64,000 nt of DNA, taken from positions 1 to 64,000 of the forward strand of contig JAOARY010000005.1 in assembly GCA_025210335.1 (NCBI GenBank), in the 5' to 3' direction. The stretch comes from Peptostreptococcaceae bacterium (GTDB lineage Bacteria > Bacillota > Clostridia > Peptostreptococcales > Peptostreptococcaceae). The translations under genes and the position numbers were made by a program. Within the stretch, counting starts at the first letter, position 1. Each line of letters starts with the position of its first letter. Shown here one piece after another: positions 34,576 to 43,886 of the stretch. The notes below the pieces were generated by a model, which did not search any database, was not told where the DNA came from, and saw only the letters and a list, made by a program, of their open reading frames with translations.

Positions 34576-35901
34576 ATGATGAACCAAAATAATAATCAAA
34601 ATTATGATTACGAAGAAATATCATTAAGAGAAATTATAGAAACACTTATAAAAGGCTCTAAAACAATAGCAGTATGTGGACTTATAGGACTTATAATATC
34701 GGCTAGTGTGAGTTATTTTGTATTAGAACCTACATATGAAGCAGAAACACAACTTATGGCATCAACAACTGTTGATAAAATGACAAATACATTAGGAGAT
34801 GGTTCTGATGTTGATGAAATATTAGATACAATGTCAAAATACCCATCAATGACAATGGAAACATATAAGGAACAAATCAAAAATCCTCAAATATTAGGAT
34901 TAACAATAGAACAACTTAATTTAAGCGAAAAAGAAATAAGTATTTCAGGTCTTTCAAATATGGTAACCATAAGCAATGCGAAGAATACAAATCTTATAAA
35001 TTTAAAAGTAACATATAAAGACCCTGTTCTTGCTACTAAAATCGCAAATACTTTGGCAAATAATTTTACTCAGTATATATCAGAAATGGTAAAGGAAAAG
35101 GTAGCAACATCTTCTAAATTTATTAAAGATCAGATAGATAAAGAAAAGGAACAATTAGACGAGGCTCTTGTAGAACTTAAGGAATTCCTAAAGGAACCAA
35201 AGAGTATGGATGAATTAAAGGGTGAAGTGAGTTCTAAGCTAACTATATTAAATACTTATAAGAATAACGTAACTAATAAAGAATTACAATTAACAACTAA
35301 AAGAGCAGGGCTTAAGGAAGCTAAGGCAAAATTAGAGCAAATAAATCCTACAATAAAGACTACAAAGTCACTTGCAAATGATGCATTATTATCACAAGTA
35401 GCAACGGAGAGTAATATGGGACTTAATGAAACATCAAATATACTTATAAATGATGAAGAAGTAAATCCTGTGTATATTCAATTAGAATCAAAGATAGCTA
35501 ATTATGAAATTGATATAGCATCACTTCAAACAGAAATAAGTACAACCAAAACACAGATTAAAAAGATAGAAAAGGAATTAGAGGAAGCTAGAGTTCTTCT
35601 GGCGGATAAATCATATAAGGATACACTTATAAATAATAAAGTGGATTTGGCACAAGGAACATATGATTCATTCCTTAATAAGTATGAAACAACAACTATT
35701 GCAGAGTCGGCAGAAGCAGGGAAGTCAGCTATAATGATAGCATACCAAGCAACAATACCTTCTAAACCAGTAGGGCCAAGAAAGGCACTTAATATGGCTA
35801 TAGGTCTTATACTTGGAACAATACTTGGAGTATTTGCAATATTTATAAGAGCGTATTGGGAAAATACTTCAGATGAATCAACTTTAACTAAAAATAAATA
35901 A
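34576..35901 (+). CDS. Polysaccharide co-polymerase (Wzz/chain-length determinant)
   Basis: A 441-aa protein with two membrane segments (about residues 30-55 and 405-430) framing a long extracellular coiled-coil domain. The C-terminal TIPSKPVGPRKALNMAIGLILGTILGV carries the Pro-rich motif before the second membrane segment typical of Wzz/CapA proteins. Proteins of this family set chain length together with a Wzy polymerase. No kinase partner (Wze/CapB type) is encoded nearby. It is the first gene of the polysaccharide locus. Confidence 0.85.
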   Translation: MMNQNNNQNYDYEEISLREIIETLIKGSKTIAVCGLIGLIISASVSYFVLEPTYEAETQLMASTTVDKMTNTLGDGSDVDEILDTMSKYPSMTMETYKEQIKNPQILGLTIEQLNLSEKEISISGLSNMVTISNAKNTNLINLKVTYKDPVLATKIANTLANNFTQYISEMVKEKVATSSKFIKDQIDKEKEQLDEALVELKEFLKEPKSMDELKGEVSSKLTILNTYKNNVTNKELQLTTKRAGLKEAKAKLEQINPTIKTTKSLANDALLSQVATESNMGLNETSNILINDEEVNPVYIQLESKIANYEIDIASLQTEISTTKTQIKKIEKELEEARVLLADKSYKDTLINNKVDLAQGTYDSFLNKYETTTIAESAEAGKSAIMIAYQATIPSKPVGPRKALNMAIGLILGTILGVFAIFIRAYWENTSDESTLTKNK

Positions 35902-35997
35902 AAAAAAGATGAAAAAATCCGTTATAAAAGCATAATTTATTTACTTAGTAGGTGATTTTTATAATATTATACTTGTGATAATTAAGGGGGTTGCATT

Positions 35998-38900
35998 GTG
36001 GAAGGTGAAGTTAGTTCAAATGTGCATAATAAAATAAAAAATAAATTAAATATAGATGATATAATTCTTAAGCTTACAATGTTAATGCTTATATTAGCAC
36101 CGCTATTTAGAGGGCTTTTCTTTGAACAAGAAAGATCGTATTTTCATATAGCTAGCTTTGTATTAGTGCTTGTATACATGATAGTAAAATTAAGAATGAA
36201 TGAGTTTAAATTAATTAAATCTAAGTCTGATTTATTTGCGTTTTTATTAATGCTTATATATATAATAAGTATTAGTTACGCAGTTGATAAAAGAGCATCT
36301 ATTATTGAAGCTATTAAATATGTTAATTATTTTGTGATATATATACTTATTAGAAATCTAGCAAAAACGAAAAAGCAACATGATATAGTTATAAATTCAC
36401 TACTATTTGGTGGATTTGTAGTAACTATGATTGGTATACTAGCAGGAATGGGGATAGTTGAATATAATGGAGCTGTTATGGGAAATAGAATTAGTTCAAC
36501 ATTCCAATACCCAAATGCCCTAGCTTCTTATTTGTTAGCTCTTTATGTTATAACAATAGGAAAGTCTTTGGTAACTGAAAATAAAAAGATAAGACTTGTA
36601 TATATGAATTTGGCAAATATTTTCATTTTCACATTTATATTAACTTATTCCAGAGGTATGTGGTTACTTTATCCAATAATTTTGATAATGTACTTTGTGC
36701 TTATTAATAGAGAGTATAAATTAAGAACAATTAAGTATAATGTAGTAACAAATATAATATCAGTACCATCAGCGTTCTTATTTGCAAGCAAGATGCAAGA
36801 ACAAAATCAAGCTAAATTAATAGGAATATTTCTTATTTCAATGGGAATTTTTACAATGGTTGCAATGATATCTTTTAAATTCGAAAAGAAGATAGAAAAG
36901 ATATCTCTAAAGAAGATAGTAGTATCTATAGTTAGTATATCAATAATATTTTCGGGAGCTATAGCTTTTTTAATAAATCAAACTGGTCCAGTGTTACTAA
37001 AGAATGATACAAATGAAGATAAATGGACCACTTTCTATAGAAATATGTACGAATTAAATCCAAATGAAAAATATACGTTAAACATTGAGTATGAAGTACT
37101 AAACACAGAGTTAAAACCTTATGCAGGGCGGATAAGAGTTTTAGGGATTGATAAAAACAATAGAATAGTTAACACTGTGTTAAATAAATATTTAAAATTA
37201 GACAAAAATGATGATGGTAATTATAAGATTTATAATAGTACTGATACTGATGATGTGGTTATAAATTTTAAGGAGATTGAGAAACAAGAAGAAAAGGATA
37301 GGATAAAATACTTTAGGTTATATTTGGAAAATTATTATGCGGATACTTCTATGAATATTAAGAAAGTAACAATAGCAAATGAAACAGGAGCGTTTATTAA
37401 GGATGTAAAGTTAAAGCATAAATATATACCAGAATCAATTGCCAGAAGGATTGAATCAATAGGTGTTAAAGATGATAGTGCAGATGCGAGGATAACATTT
37501 TATGAAGATGCATCAAAGATAATTAAGGATAATTTTGTAATAGGAACTGGTGGAGGTGGCTGGAAGGCGATTTATAGAAAATACCAGTCGTATAATTATG
37601 CAGCATCGGAAGCTCATAATTATTATATGCAGTTATTTATAGAAGTTGGTTTAATAGGTTTTATAATGTTTATAGGTCTTATTTTATCTATTTTTATTAT
37701 GTGCTATAAGATTTATAAAAAGATTTATAATGATTTAAAGCTTGATTATGATTTTGTAGAATTTAATACTATTAATAAATCTTTATTGATAGCTATAATA
37801 ATTATATTAGCACATGCTACACTTGATTTTGATTTATCATTAACTGCTTTTACGATAATATTATTTGCTTTAATAGGTTTAGTAGTTTCAAATTATGAAG
37901 AAGATAATATTTTTAAATTAGAGATTAGCAAAATTAATTTCCAAAATATTGTAAATTTTATTACTATAGCTTTAATTTTGGTTAATTTAGGTCTGATATC
38001 TTCTTTTAAAATAGCTAACATAAATGCTATAAGTGCGGCTAAGTTGTTTAAAGAAGATAAGTATAAGTCATTAGAAAAATTAGAGATAGCTTCCAAATTA
38101 GATTTTGTGAATGTTCATTATAAGAATGATCTTTCTAAGATGAATCTAGAGATGTTTAAGGAAACAAAGGATGATAAATATTTCAGTAAGTCTCAAAATT
38201 TGATGAAAGAATCCATTACCCTATTGCCAAATGATTTTAGCACTCTAAAGACTGCAAGTTTCTATTATCTTAGTATAGGAAATATTGAAAAAGGGTTAAG
38301 CCTAGCTGATAAGTTGGTAGAAAGACAGCCCCTTAACATAGAAGGGTATAAGATAAAATGTGATGCATATCTTTATGGGTATTCTTATTACATAAATAAC
38401 TTAAAAGATATAAATACAGCAAAAAAAATAATAACTAAAGCTTTAAATATAAAGGACGAGATAGAAAAAGCAAAAGAAAAAAATGTGAGATTATTCGCGC
38501 AAGATAAAAATCTTATATATAAATTAGGATTTATACAGTTTAACTATAGCAGCATAAATGATAAAATATGCTATAAAATACCAAGAATGTATAGATTGAA
38601 AAATGCTTATTATTTTGATGTAGATTTAAATGAGGATAATAAATTAGATTATTTTAATATTACAAATGGACAAATGGGTGATTTAGTTTATGAGAAAAAA
38701 ACTGATCACATAAGATTAATAAATAAAAAGGAAAGAGAAAGTTTTTTATACACATATTTATTTAGTTTTGAAGCAAATAAAGAATATGATGTTAAATTGA
38801 AGTTAAGAAAGGATGTTAAACCTGAAACTTTAAATATATCAGTATATTCTTCTGATTTGAAGAAAACTATATCTAAAAATGTGAAAATTAGCAAATGTGA

Positions 38901-39036
38901 TGAAGGATATTATATATATTCTTTAGATTTTAAAACTGATGGAGAGATAGGAAAGAATAACTACATTAAAATTACACATAAAGGAAATGATAATGGATTT
39001 ATTGATTTATATGAATTAATAGTATTTGAAAAATAA
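35998..39036 (+). CDS. O-antigen ligase/polymerase-like membrane protein with TPRs
   Basis: A 1012-aa protein with GTG start (AAGGGGG upstream). Residues about 20-650 hold about 12 membrane segments with Wzy_C features: RGMWLLYP around residue 220 and, near residue 515, GTGGGGWKAIYRKYQSYNYAASEAHNYYMQLFIEVGLIG, the His-containing loop of O-antigen ligases and O-oligosaccharyltransferases. A beta-rich insert lies at residues about 330-480. TPR-like repeats follow at about 690-860 and a C-terminal jelly-roll-like domain (about 860-1012). It may polymerise the glycan or transfer it to wall or S-layer protein. A second Wzy-like gene exists at 45060, so ligase or protein glycosyltransferase is the more attractive role here. 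Confidence 0.75.
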   Translation: MEGEVSSNVHNKIKNKLNIDDIILKLTMLMLILAPLFRGLFFEQERSYFHIASFVLVLVYMIVKLRMNEFKLIKSKSDLFAFLLMLIYIISISYAVDKRASIIEAIKYVNYFVIYILIRNLAKTKKQHDIVINSLLFGGFVVTMIGILAGMGIVEYNGAVMGNRISSTFQYPNALASYLLALYVITIGKSLVTENKKIRLVYMNLANIFIFTFILTYSRGMWLLYPIILIMYFVLINREYKLRTIKYNVVTNIISVPSAFLFASKMQEQNQAKLIGIFLISMGIFTMVAMISFKFEKKIEKISLKKIVVSIVSISIIFSGAIAFLINQTGPVLLKNDTNEDKWTTFYRNMYELNPNEKYTLNIEYEVLNTELKPYAGRIRVLGIDKNNRIVNTVLNKYLKLDKNDDGNYKIYNSTDTDDVVINFKEIEKQEEKDRIKYFRLYLENYYADTSMNIKKVTIANETGAFIKDVKLKHKYIPESIARRIESIGVKDDSADARITFYEDASKIIKDNFVIGTGGGGWKAIYRKYQSYNYAASEAHNYYMQLFIEVGLIGFIMFIGLILSIFIMCYKIYKKIYNDLKLDYDFVEFNTINKSLLIAIIIILAHATLDFDLSLTAFTIILFALIGLVVSNYEEDNIFKLEISKINFQNIVNFITIALILVNLGLISSFKIANINAISAAKLFKEDKYKSLEKLEIASKLDFVNVHYKNDLSKMNLEMFKETKDDKYFSKSQNLMKESITLLPNDFSTLKTASFYYLSIGNIEKGLSLADKLVERQPLNIEGYKIKCDAYLYGYSYYINNLKDINTAKKIITKALNIKDEIEKAKEKNVRLFAQDKNLIYKLGFIQFNYSSINDKICYKIPRMYRLKNAYYFDVDLNEDNKLDYFNITNGQMGDLVYEKKTDHIRLINKKERESFLYTYLFSFEANKEYDVKLKLRKDVKPETLNISVYSSDLKKTISKNVKISKCDEGYYIYSLDFKTDGEIGKNNYIKITHKGNDNGFIDLYELIVFEK

Positions 39037-39053
39037 TAAAATTATTGTAGGAG

Positions 39054-40277
39054 ATGATGAATGTGAACAATTCTAGAAAAATACAATTTTCACCACCTGA
39101 TATTACAGAAGAAGAAATTGCTGAAGTTGTTGAAACATTGAAGTCTGGTTGGATTACAACTGGACCAAAAACTAAACTGTTTGAAAAGAAAATTGCTGAA
39201 TATTGTACAACATCAAAAGCAGTTGCATTAAATTCTGCAACAGCAGCTATGGAGATGACATTAAGATTTTTAGGTGTTGGTCCAGGTGATGAAGTTATTA
39301 CATGTGCATACACATATTCAGCATCTGCTAGTGTTATTACACATGTAGGTGCAAAAGTAGTTCTTGTGGATTCAGGAGTTAATTCTTTTCATATAGATTA
39401 TGATGCAATTGCAAATGCGATAACAGATAAGACTAAAGTTATTATTCCAGTTGATATTGCTGGTGTAATGTGTGACTATGATAGAATACTTGAAATAGTG
39501 AAAAGTAAAAAAGATATATTTAAAGCAAATAATAAAATTCAAGAAATTTTTGGAAGGGTTATAATTCTGGCAGATGCAGCACATTCAATAGGTGCTATAT
39601 ATAAGGGGAGAAAGAGTGGTTCGGTTGCTGATTTTACATGTTTTTCTTTTCATGCAGTAAAAAATCTGACAACTGCTGAAGGAGGTTTGGTTACATGGAA
39701 AAATATCAATGAATTAGAAAATGAAGATATTTATAGAGAGTATATGCTACTTTCACTCCATGGTCAATCAAAAGATGCACTATCAAAAACAAAGTTGGGA
39801 GCATGGGAATATGATATTTTAGCTCCGAATTATAAATGTAATATGACGGATATTATGGCATCTTTGGGATTGGTACAACTAAGAAGATATCCTGAAATTT
39901 TAGAAAAAAGAAAGAAACTTATTGAAAAATATAGTTCATTATTAAAAGATTTGGATGTGACTCCTTTAAATCATTATTCAAAAGATTATATTTCTTCAGG
40001 TCACTTGTATTTATTAAATATAGATTATAAGGAAGAAATTTTTAGAAATGATATTATAACAAAATTAGCTCAAGTAGGAATTTCAACAAATGTACATTAT
40101 AAACCACTTCCGATGCATACCGCTTACAAAAATTTAGGTTTTAAAATAGAGAATTATCCAAATGCATTTAATATGTATAAAAATGAAATTACACTACCGT
40201 TACACACTTTATTGGAAAACGAGGATGTAGAGTATATTGTTGATAAATTTAAAGAAGTATTAAATGAAACTAATTGA
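39054..40277 (+). CDS. DegT/DnrJ/EryC1/StrS sugar aminotransferase
   Basis: About 400 aa; several starts are possible (ATG 39054 or 39057, GTG 39063) because the GTAGGAG site lies at 39048-39054; GTG 39063 has the best spacing. PLP aminotransferase with LNSATAAMEMTLRFLGVGPGDEVI, VDIAGVMCD and the lysine motif FSFHAVKNLTTAEGG (PLP-binding Lys). It transfers an amino group to a 4-keto-6-deoxy nucleotide sugar, as in PglE or LegC. With the dehydratase at 59302 and the acetyltransferase at 40909 it could make UDP-N,N'-diacetylbacillosamine. It is the first sugar-modifying gene of the cluster. Confidence 0.88.
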   Translation: MMNVNNSRKIQFSPPDITEEEIAEVVETLKSGWITTGPKTKLFEKKIAEYCTTSKAVALNSATAAMEMTLRFLGVGPGDEVITCAYTYSASASVITHVGAKVVLVDSGVNSFHIDYDAIANAITDKTKVIIPVDIAGVMCDYDRILEIVKSKKDIFKANNKIQEIFGRVIILADAAHSIGAIYKGRKSGSVADFTCFSFHAVKNLTTAEGGLVTWKNINELENEDIYREYMLLSLHGQSKDALSKTKLGAWEYDILAPNYKCNMTDIMASLGLVQLRRYPEILEKRKKLIEKYSSLLKDLDVTPLNHYSKDYISSGHLYLLNIDYKEEIFRNDIITKLAQVGISTNVHYKPLPMHTAYKNLGFKIENYPNAFNMYKNEITLPLHTLLENEDVEYIVDKFKEVLNETN

Positions 40278-40289
40278 TGAGGTGAAGAT

Positions 40290-40919
40290 TTGAATTATAA
40301 ATTTTTTAAGAGGTTATTTGATTTAACACTAGGAATTATAGCTTTGCCATTTTTTATACTATTCTTAGTGATAATTGCACCAATTATATATTTTGAGGAT
40401 AGAGGTACTATATTTTATAATGCATACAGAATGGGGAAAGATGGAAAGATATTCACTATGTATAAATTAAGATCAATGAAGGTAGATGCACCTGATTTAA
40501 GAAATGAAGATGGCTCAACATTTAATGCAGAAAATGATCAAAGACTTACTAAAATTGGAAAATTAATAAGGGAAACTAGTTTAGACGAATTGCCACAAAT
40601 AATAAATATAATAAAAGGTGATATGAGTATAATTGGACCAAGACCTGATTTGCCAGAACATGAGGCTTTTTATGAAAATAACGAGCATCGAAAACTTGAA
40701 ATTAGACCAGGTTTAACTGGCTATAATCAAGCTTACTTTAGAAATACTATTCAATGGAAAGATAGAATTAAAAATGATATTTATTATATTGATAATATGA
40801 GTGCATGGATGGATTTGAAAATTTTTTTTAAAACAGTAAAATCTGTTATTTGCAGAAAAGATGTTTTTATAAAAAATAATGATGAGAGTAAGAATGGTGA
40901 TAAAAATAATGTTAAATAA
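40290..40919 (+). CDS. Initiating phosphoglycosyl transferase (PglC/bacterial sugar transferase)
   Basis: A 209-aa protein with TTG start (GAGGTGA upstream). One N-terminal membrane segment (residues about 12-35), then GTIFYNAYRMGKDGKIFTMYKLRSM, ETSLDELPQIINIIKGDMSIIGPRPDLPEH and RPGLTGYNQAYFRN, the full signature of small monotopic PglC/WcaJ-type enzymes including the catalytic DE pair. It loads the first sugar phosphate on undecaprenyl phosphate at the inner membrane face. The length equals PglC, whose substrate is UDP-diacetylbacillosamine, but GlcNAc or galactose are possible. Confidence 0.9.
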   Translation: MNYKFFKRLFDLTLGIIALPFFILFLVIIAPIIYFEDRGTIFYNAYRMGKDGKIFTMYKLRSMKVDAPDLRNEDGSTFNAENDQRLTKIGKLIRETSLDELPQIINIIKGDMSIIGPRPDLPEHEAFYENNEHRKLEIRPGLTGYNQAYFRNTIQWKDRIKNDIYYIDNMSAWMDLKIFFKTVKSVICRKDVFIKNNDESKNGDKNNVK

Positions 40920-41634
40920 AAATTATAATTTAAAATATTTACATTGGGATACTAATTATTTTGGAGTCAAATCTGGAAGAGTAGATATAAAAGGTATTCT
41001 AAATCAAAATGAAAAAAAAGAGATTATAGATTTTTTTAGTGAATTTAAATTTATTACAATATCAAATGAAAATAATACAAATGAGAATAATATTTGGATT
41101 GGTAATAATACAAATGCTTTTCTCACTGATTTAAATGTTCAGTTTGAAAAAAAATTAGAACATGCTTTGCATTATGAAGATAAAAATATTACTATAATGA
41201 ATTCTATGGCTAAAAATGAAGATATACTTAATATTGCAAAAAAATCATTTAGATATTCTAGATTTTTTAATGATTTTAATTTGCCTGAAATAAAATCTAA
41301 AAATATTTATCATTATTGGACTGAATGTGCATTTGAAAATGAATATAAATATTTTGCAATTGCAAAAAGAGAGAGCCTAGTAGTAGGTTATCTTTTATTT
41401 TCTTTAGTGAAAGAAAATATAATTATAGAGTTAATTGCTGTTGATGAGAATTATATAGGTCGAAAAATTGGAAAATCATTAATAAAAAGTATAGAAATGT
41501 TTGCGAAAAAATCAAATATAAAAAAAATAAAGGTTGGAACACAAGCAGATAATGTAAAAGCAATTCAATTTTATTGTGCTAATGGATTTAAATACAAAGG
41601 TTGTAAAAGTGTTTATCATTTATGGAACAAATAG
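40909..41634 (+). CDS. GNAT sugar N-acetyltransferase (WecD-like)
   Basis: A 241-aa protein; start chosen at ATG 40909 (GGTGAT upstream, 11-base overlap with the preceding gene) because the sequence then begins with YLHWDTNYFGVKSGRVD, the typical N-terminus of WecD-like sugar amine acetyltransferases. The C-terminal GNAT fold has VDENYIGRKIGKSLIKSIE (acetyl-CoA loop) and KIKVGTQADNVKAIQFYCANGFKY. It probably acetylates the 4-amino group made by the aminotransferase two genes upstream. Confidence 0.82.
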   Translation: MLNKNYNLKYLHWDTNYFGVKSGRVDIKGILNQNEKKEIIDFFSEFKFITISNENNTNENNIWIGNNTNAFLTDLNVQFEKKLEHALHYEDKNITIMNSMAKNEDILNIAKKSFRYSRFFNDFNLPEIKSKNIYHYWTECAFENEYKYFAIAKRESLVVGYLLFSLVKENIIIELIAVDENYIGRKIGKSLIKSIEMFAKKSNIKKIKVGTQADNVKAIQFYCANGFKYKGCKSVYHLWNK

Positions 41635-41651
41635 CAAGGAGACTTAATGTT

Positions 41652-42860
41652 ATGAAAATTTTATATATAGCAACATCATTTCCAAAACAAAACAAAGGTG
41701 ATACTATTTATACTGATTTAGCTGAAGCATTAAAGGAAGCAGGGCATCACATAACAATAGCGGTTTCAGAGCAAGCAAAAAATTTAAAAAAAACAGAATT
41801 TAAGAAAGAACGTGGTTTTAATGTTCTTAGAATAGTTACAGGCAATTACTATGATGTTGGCATTTTTGAAAAGGGAATCACAACATTAAAAATACCATTT
41901 ATTATGAAAAGAGGAATCTCAAAATATTTAAGAGATGAACAATTTGATATAGTACTTTATGAAGCACCGCCAGTAACTAACGCTAGCCTAGTAAACTGGG
42001 TTAAAAAGAAATTTAAATGTAGTTCATATTTGATGCTTAAGGATATATTTCCTCAAAATGCAGTAGATATTGGTGTTATCAAAAAAAATAGTTTAATATA
42101 TAAATTTTTTAAAATGAAAGAAAAACAATTATACAGTTCTGCAGATACTATTGGTTGTATGTCAGAAGGTAATAGAAGTTATATTCTAAAAGAGAATCCA
42201 GATTTAGAAAAAAATAAAATTGAAATTTTTCCAAATACGAAAAGATTGACAAGTGAATTTTACACAAAGGAATTTACGATGAGAGGTAAATATGGCATTG
42301 GAAAAAGCGATTGTGTTTTTCTTTTTGGTGGAAACATGGGAAAGCCTCAGTATATAGATTTATTATGTGAAGCTGTTTTTGAGTGTAAAGATTGTGATAA
42401 TATATTTTTCTTATTTGTTGGAAGAGGAACTGAAAAATATAAATTGGAAAATGTTATAAAAAACAATAAGATACAAAATGCACTTGTAGTAGATAATCTT
42501 CCAAGGGTAGAGTATGAACAAATCTTAAAAGAGATTGATGTAGGATTAATTATTTTAGACCCTAAATTTACAATACCAAATTATCCATCTAGAATATTGT
42601 CGTATATGGAATATTCAAAACCAGTTTTAGCAGCGACTGATATGACAACGGATTTTAAAGAACTAATAAATAGTTCAGGTTGTGGTAAATGGGTGTTTTC
42701 TGGTGATAAAAAAATATTTATAGAAGAAATCAAAAATATGGCAAATGATTCTCGATTGAAACAAATGGGTGAAAATGGAAGAAAATATATAGTTGAAAAT
42801 TTATATTTAGATAAATCAGTTAAGATACTAGAAGAGTATTTTAAAAGAGAAAAGAGGTAG
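41652..42860 (+). CDS. GT4 glycosyltransferase (WbuB-like, possibly L-FucNAc transferase)
   Basis: A 402-aa protein starting at ATG 41652 (AAGGAGA upstream). GT-B fold: SFPKQNKGDTIYTDLAEAL at the N-terminus, FLFGGNMGKPQYIDLLCEAV and PSRILSYMEYSKPVLAATD in the donor domain. The sequence and its place directly before fnlA/fnlB recall WbuB-type L-fucosamine transferases of Gram-negative O-antigen clusters. It likely adds L-FucNAc to the lipid-linked first sugar on the cytoplasmic side. Confidence 0.8.
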   Translation: MKILYIATSFPKQNKGDTIYTDLAEALKEAGHHITIAVSEQAKNLKKTEFKKERGFNVLRIVTGNYYDVGIFEKGITTLKIPFIMKRGISKYLRDEQFDIVLYEAPPVTNASLVNWVKKKFKCSSYLMLKDIFPQNAVDIGVIKKNSLIYKFFKMKEKQLYSSADTIGCMSEGNRSYILKENPDLEKNKIEIFPNTKRLTSEFYTKEFTMRGKYGIGKSDCVFLFGGNMGKPQYIDLLCEAVFECKDCDNIFFLFVGRGTEKYKLENVIKNNKIQNALVVDNLPRVEYEQILKEIDVGLIILDPKFTIPNYPSRILSYMEYSKPVLAATDMTTDFKELINSSGCGKWVFSGDKKIFIEEIKNMANDSRLKQMGENGRKYIVENLYLDKSVKILEEYFKREKR

Positions 42861-42866
42861 AACAGT

Positions 42867-43886
42867 ATGTTTAGTGGAAAAAAATTATTGATAACAGGAG
42901 GAACAGGATCTTTTGGTAATGCAGTATTAGATAGATTTTTAAAAACGGATATAGATGAAATTAGAATTTTTTCTAGAGATGAAAAAAAACAACATGATAT
43001 GAGGATTTATTATAATAATCCAAAAGTTAAATTTTACATTGGTGATGTTAGGAATTGTGAAAGTATAAAAGATGCAATGCGTGGTGTGGATTATGTATTT
43101 CATGCAGCAGCTTTAAAGCAAGTACCGTCTTGTGAATTTTTTCCAATGGAAGCTGTTAAAACAAATATATTAGGAACGGATAATGTACTTAATTCGGCGA
43201 TACTAACAGGTGTAAAAAAGGTTATATGTCTTTCAACAGATAAGGCTGCATATCCAATAAATGCAATGGGAATATCAAAGGCGATGATGGAAAAAGTATT
43301 TGTTGCAAAATCAAAAACTGTTGATTCAAATAGTACTTTAATTTGTGGAACTAGATATGGAAATGTTATGGCTTCAAGAGGATCGGTAATTCCTTTGTTT
43401 ATAGAACAAATTAAGAATGGTGAAGACATAACTGTTACAGATACAAATATGACTAGATTTTTAATGAGTTTAGAAGAAGCTGTAGAGCTTGTTATATTTG
43501 CGTTTGAAAATGCTAAGGCTGGGGATATTATGGTTCAAAAAGCTCCTGCATCAACAATTGGAGATTTAGCTATTGCGATAAAAGAATTATTTAATGCAGA
43601 CAATAAAATTAGAATAATTGGAACTCGTCATGGAGAAAAAAAATATGAAACTCTTCTTACAAAAGAAGAATATATAGTAGCAAAAGATATGGGAGATTTT
43701 TATAGAGTACCAGCTGATACAAGAGATTTAAATTATAATAAATATTTTTTAGAAGGAGATGAAAAATTATCATCTCAGGAAGAATACAATTCAGATAATA
43801 CAAATAGACTTAATGTAGAAGAAATAAAAAATAAATTACTTGAACTAGAATATGTGAGAACTGAGTTGGAAAGGTGGACTAAATAA
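42867..43886 (+). CDS. fnlA: UDP-GlcNAc 4,6-dehydratase/5-epimerase (FnlA/CapE)
   Basis: A 339-aa short-chain dehydrogenase fold: LITGGTGSFGNAVLDRFL (NAD site), LSTDKAAYPINAMGISKAMMEKV (Ser, Met in place of Tyr, Lys: the SMK triad of this subfamily), GTRYGNVMASRGSVIPLFIEQI and TRFLMSLEEAVELV. It converts UDP-GlcNAc to UDP-2-acetamido-2,6-dideoxy-L-arabino-hexos-4-ulose, the first step to UDP-L-FucNAc. FnlB follows with a one-base overlap. The third enzyme, FnlC, is encoded 4.2 kb downstream at 49235. Confidence 0.93.
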   Translation: MFSGKKLLITGGTGSFGNAVLDRFLKTDIDEIRIFSRDEKKQHDMRIYYNNPKVKFYIGDVRNCESIKDAMRGVDYVFHAAALKQVPSCEFFPMEAVKTNILGTDNVLNSAILTGVKKVICLSTDKAAYPINAMGISKAMMEKVFVAKSKTVDSNSTLICGTRYGNVMASRGSVIPLFIEQIKNGEDITVTDTNMTRFLMSLEEAVELVIFAFENAKAGDIMVQKAPASTIGDLAIAIKELFNADNKIRIIGTRHGEKKYETLLTKEEYIVAKDMGDFYRVPADTRDLNYNKYFLEGDEKLSSQEEYNSDNTNRLNVEEIKNKLLELEYVRTELERWTK

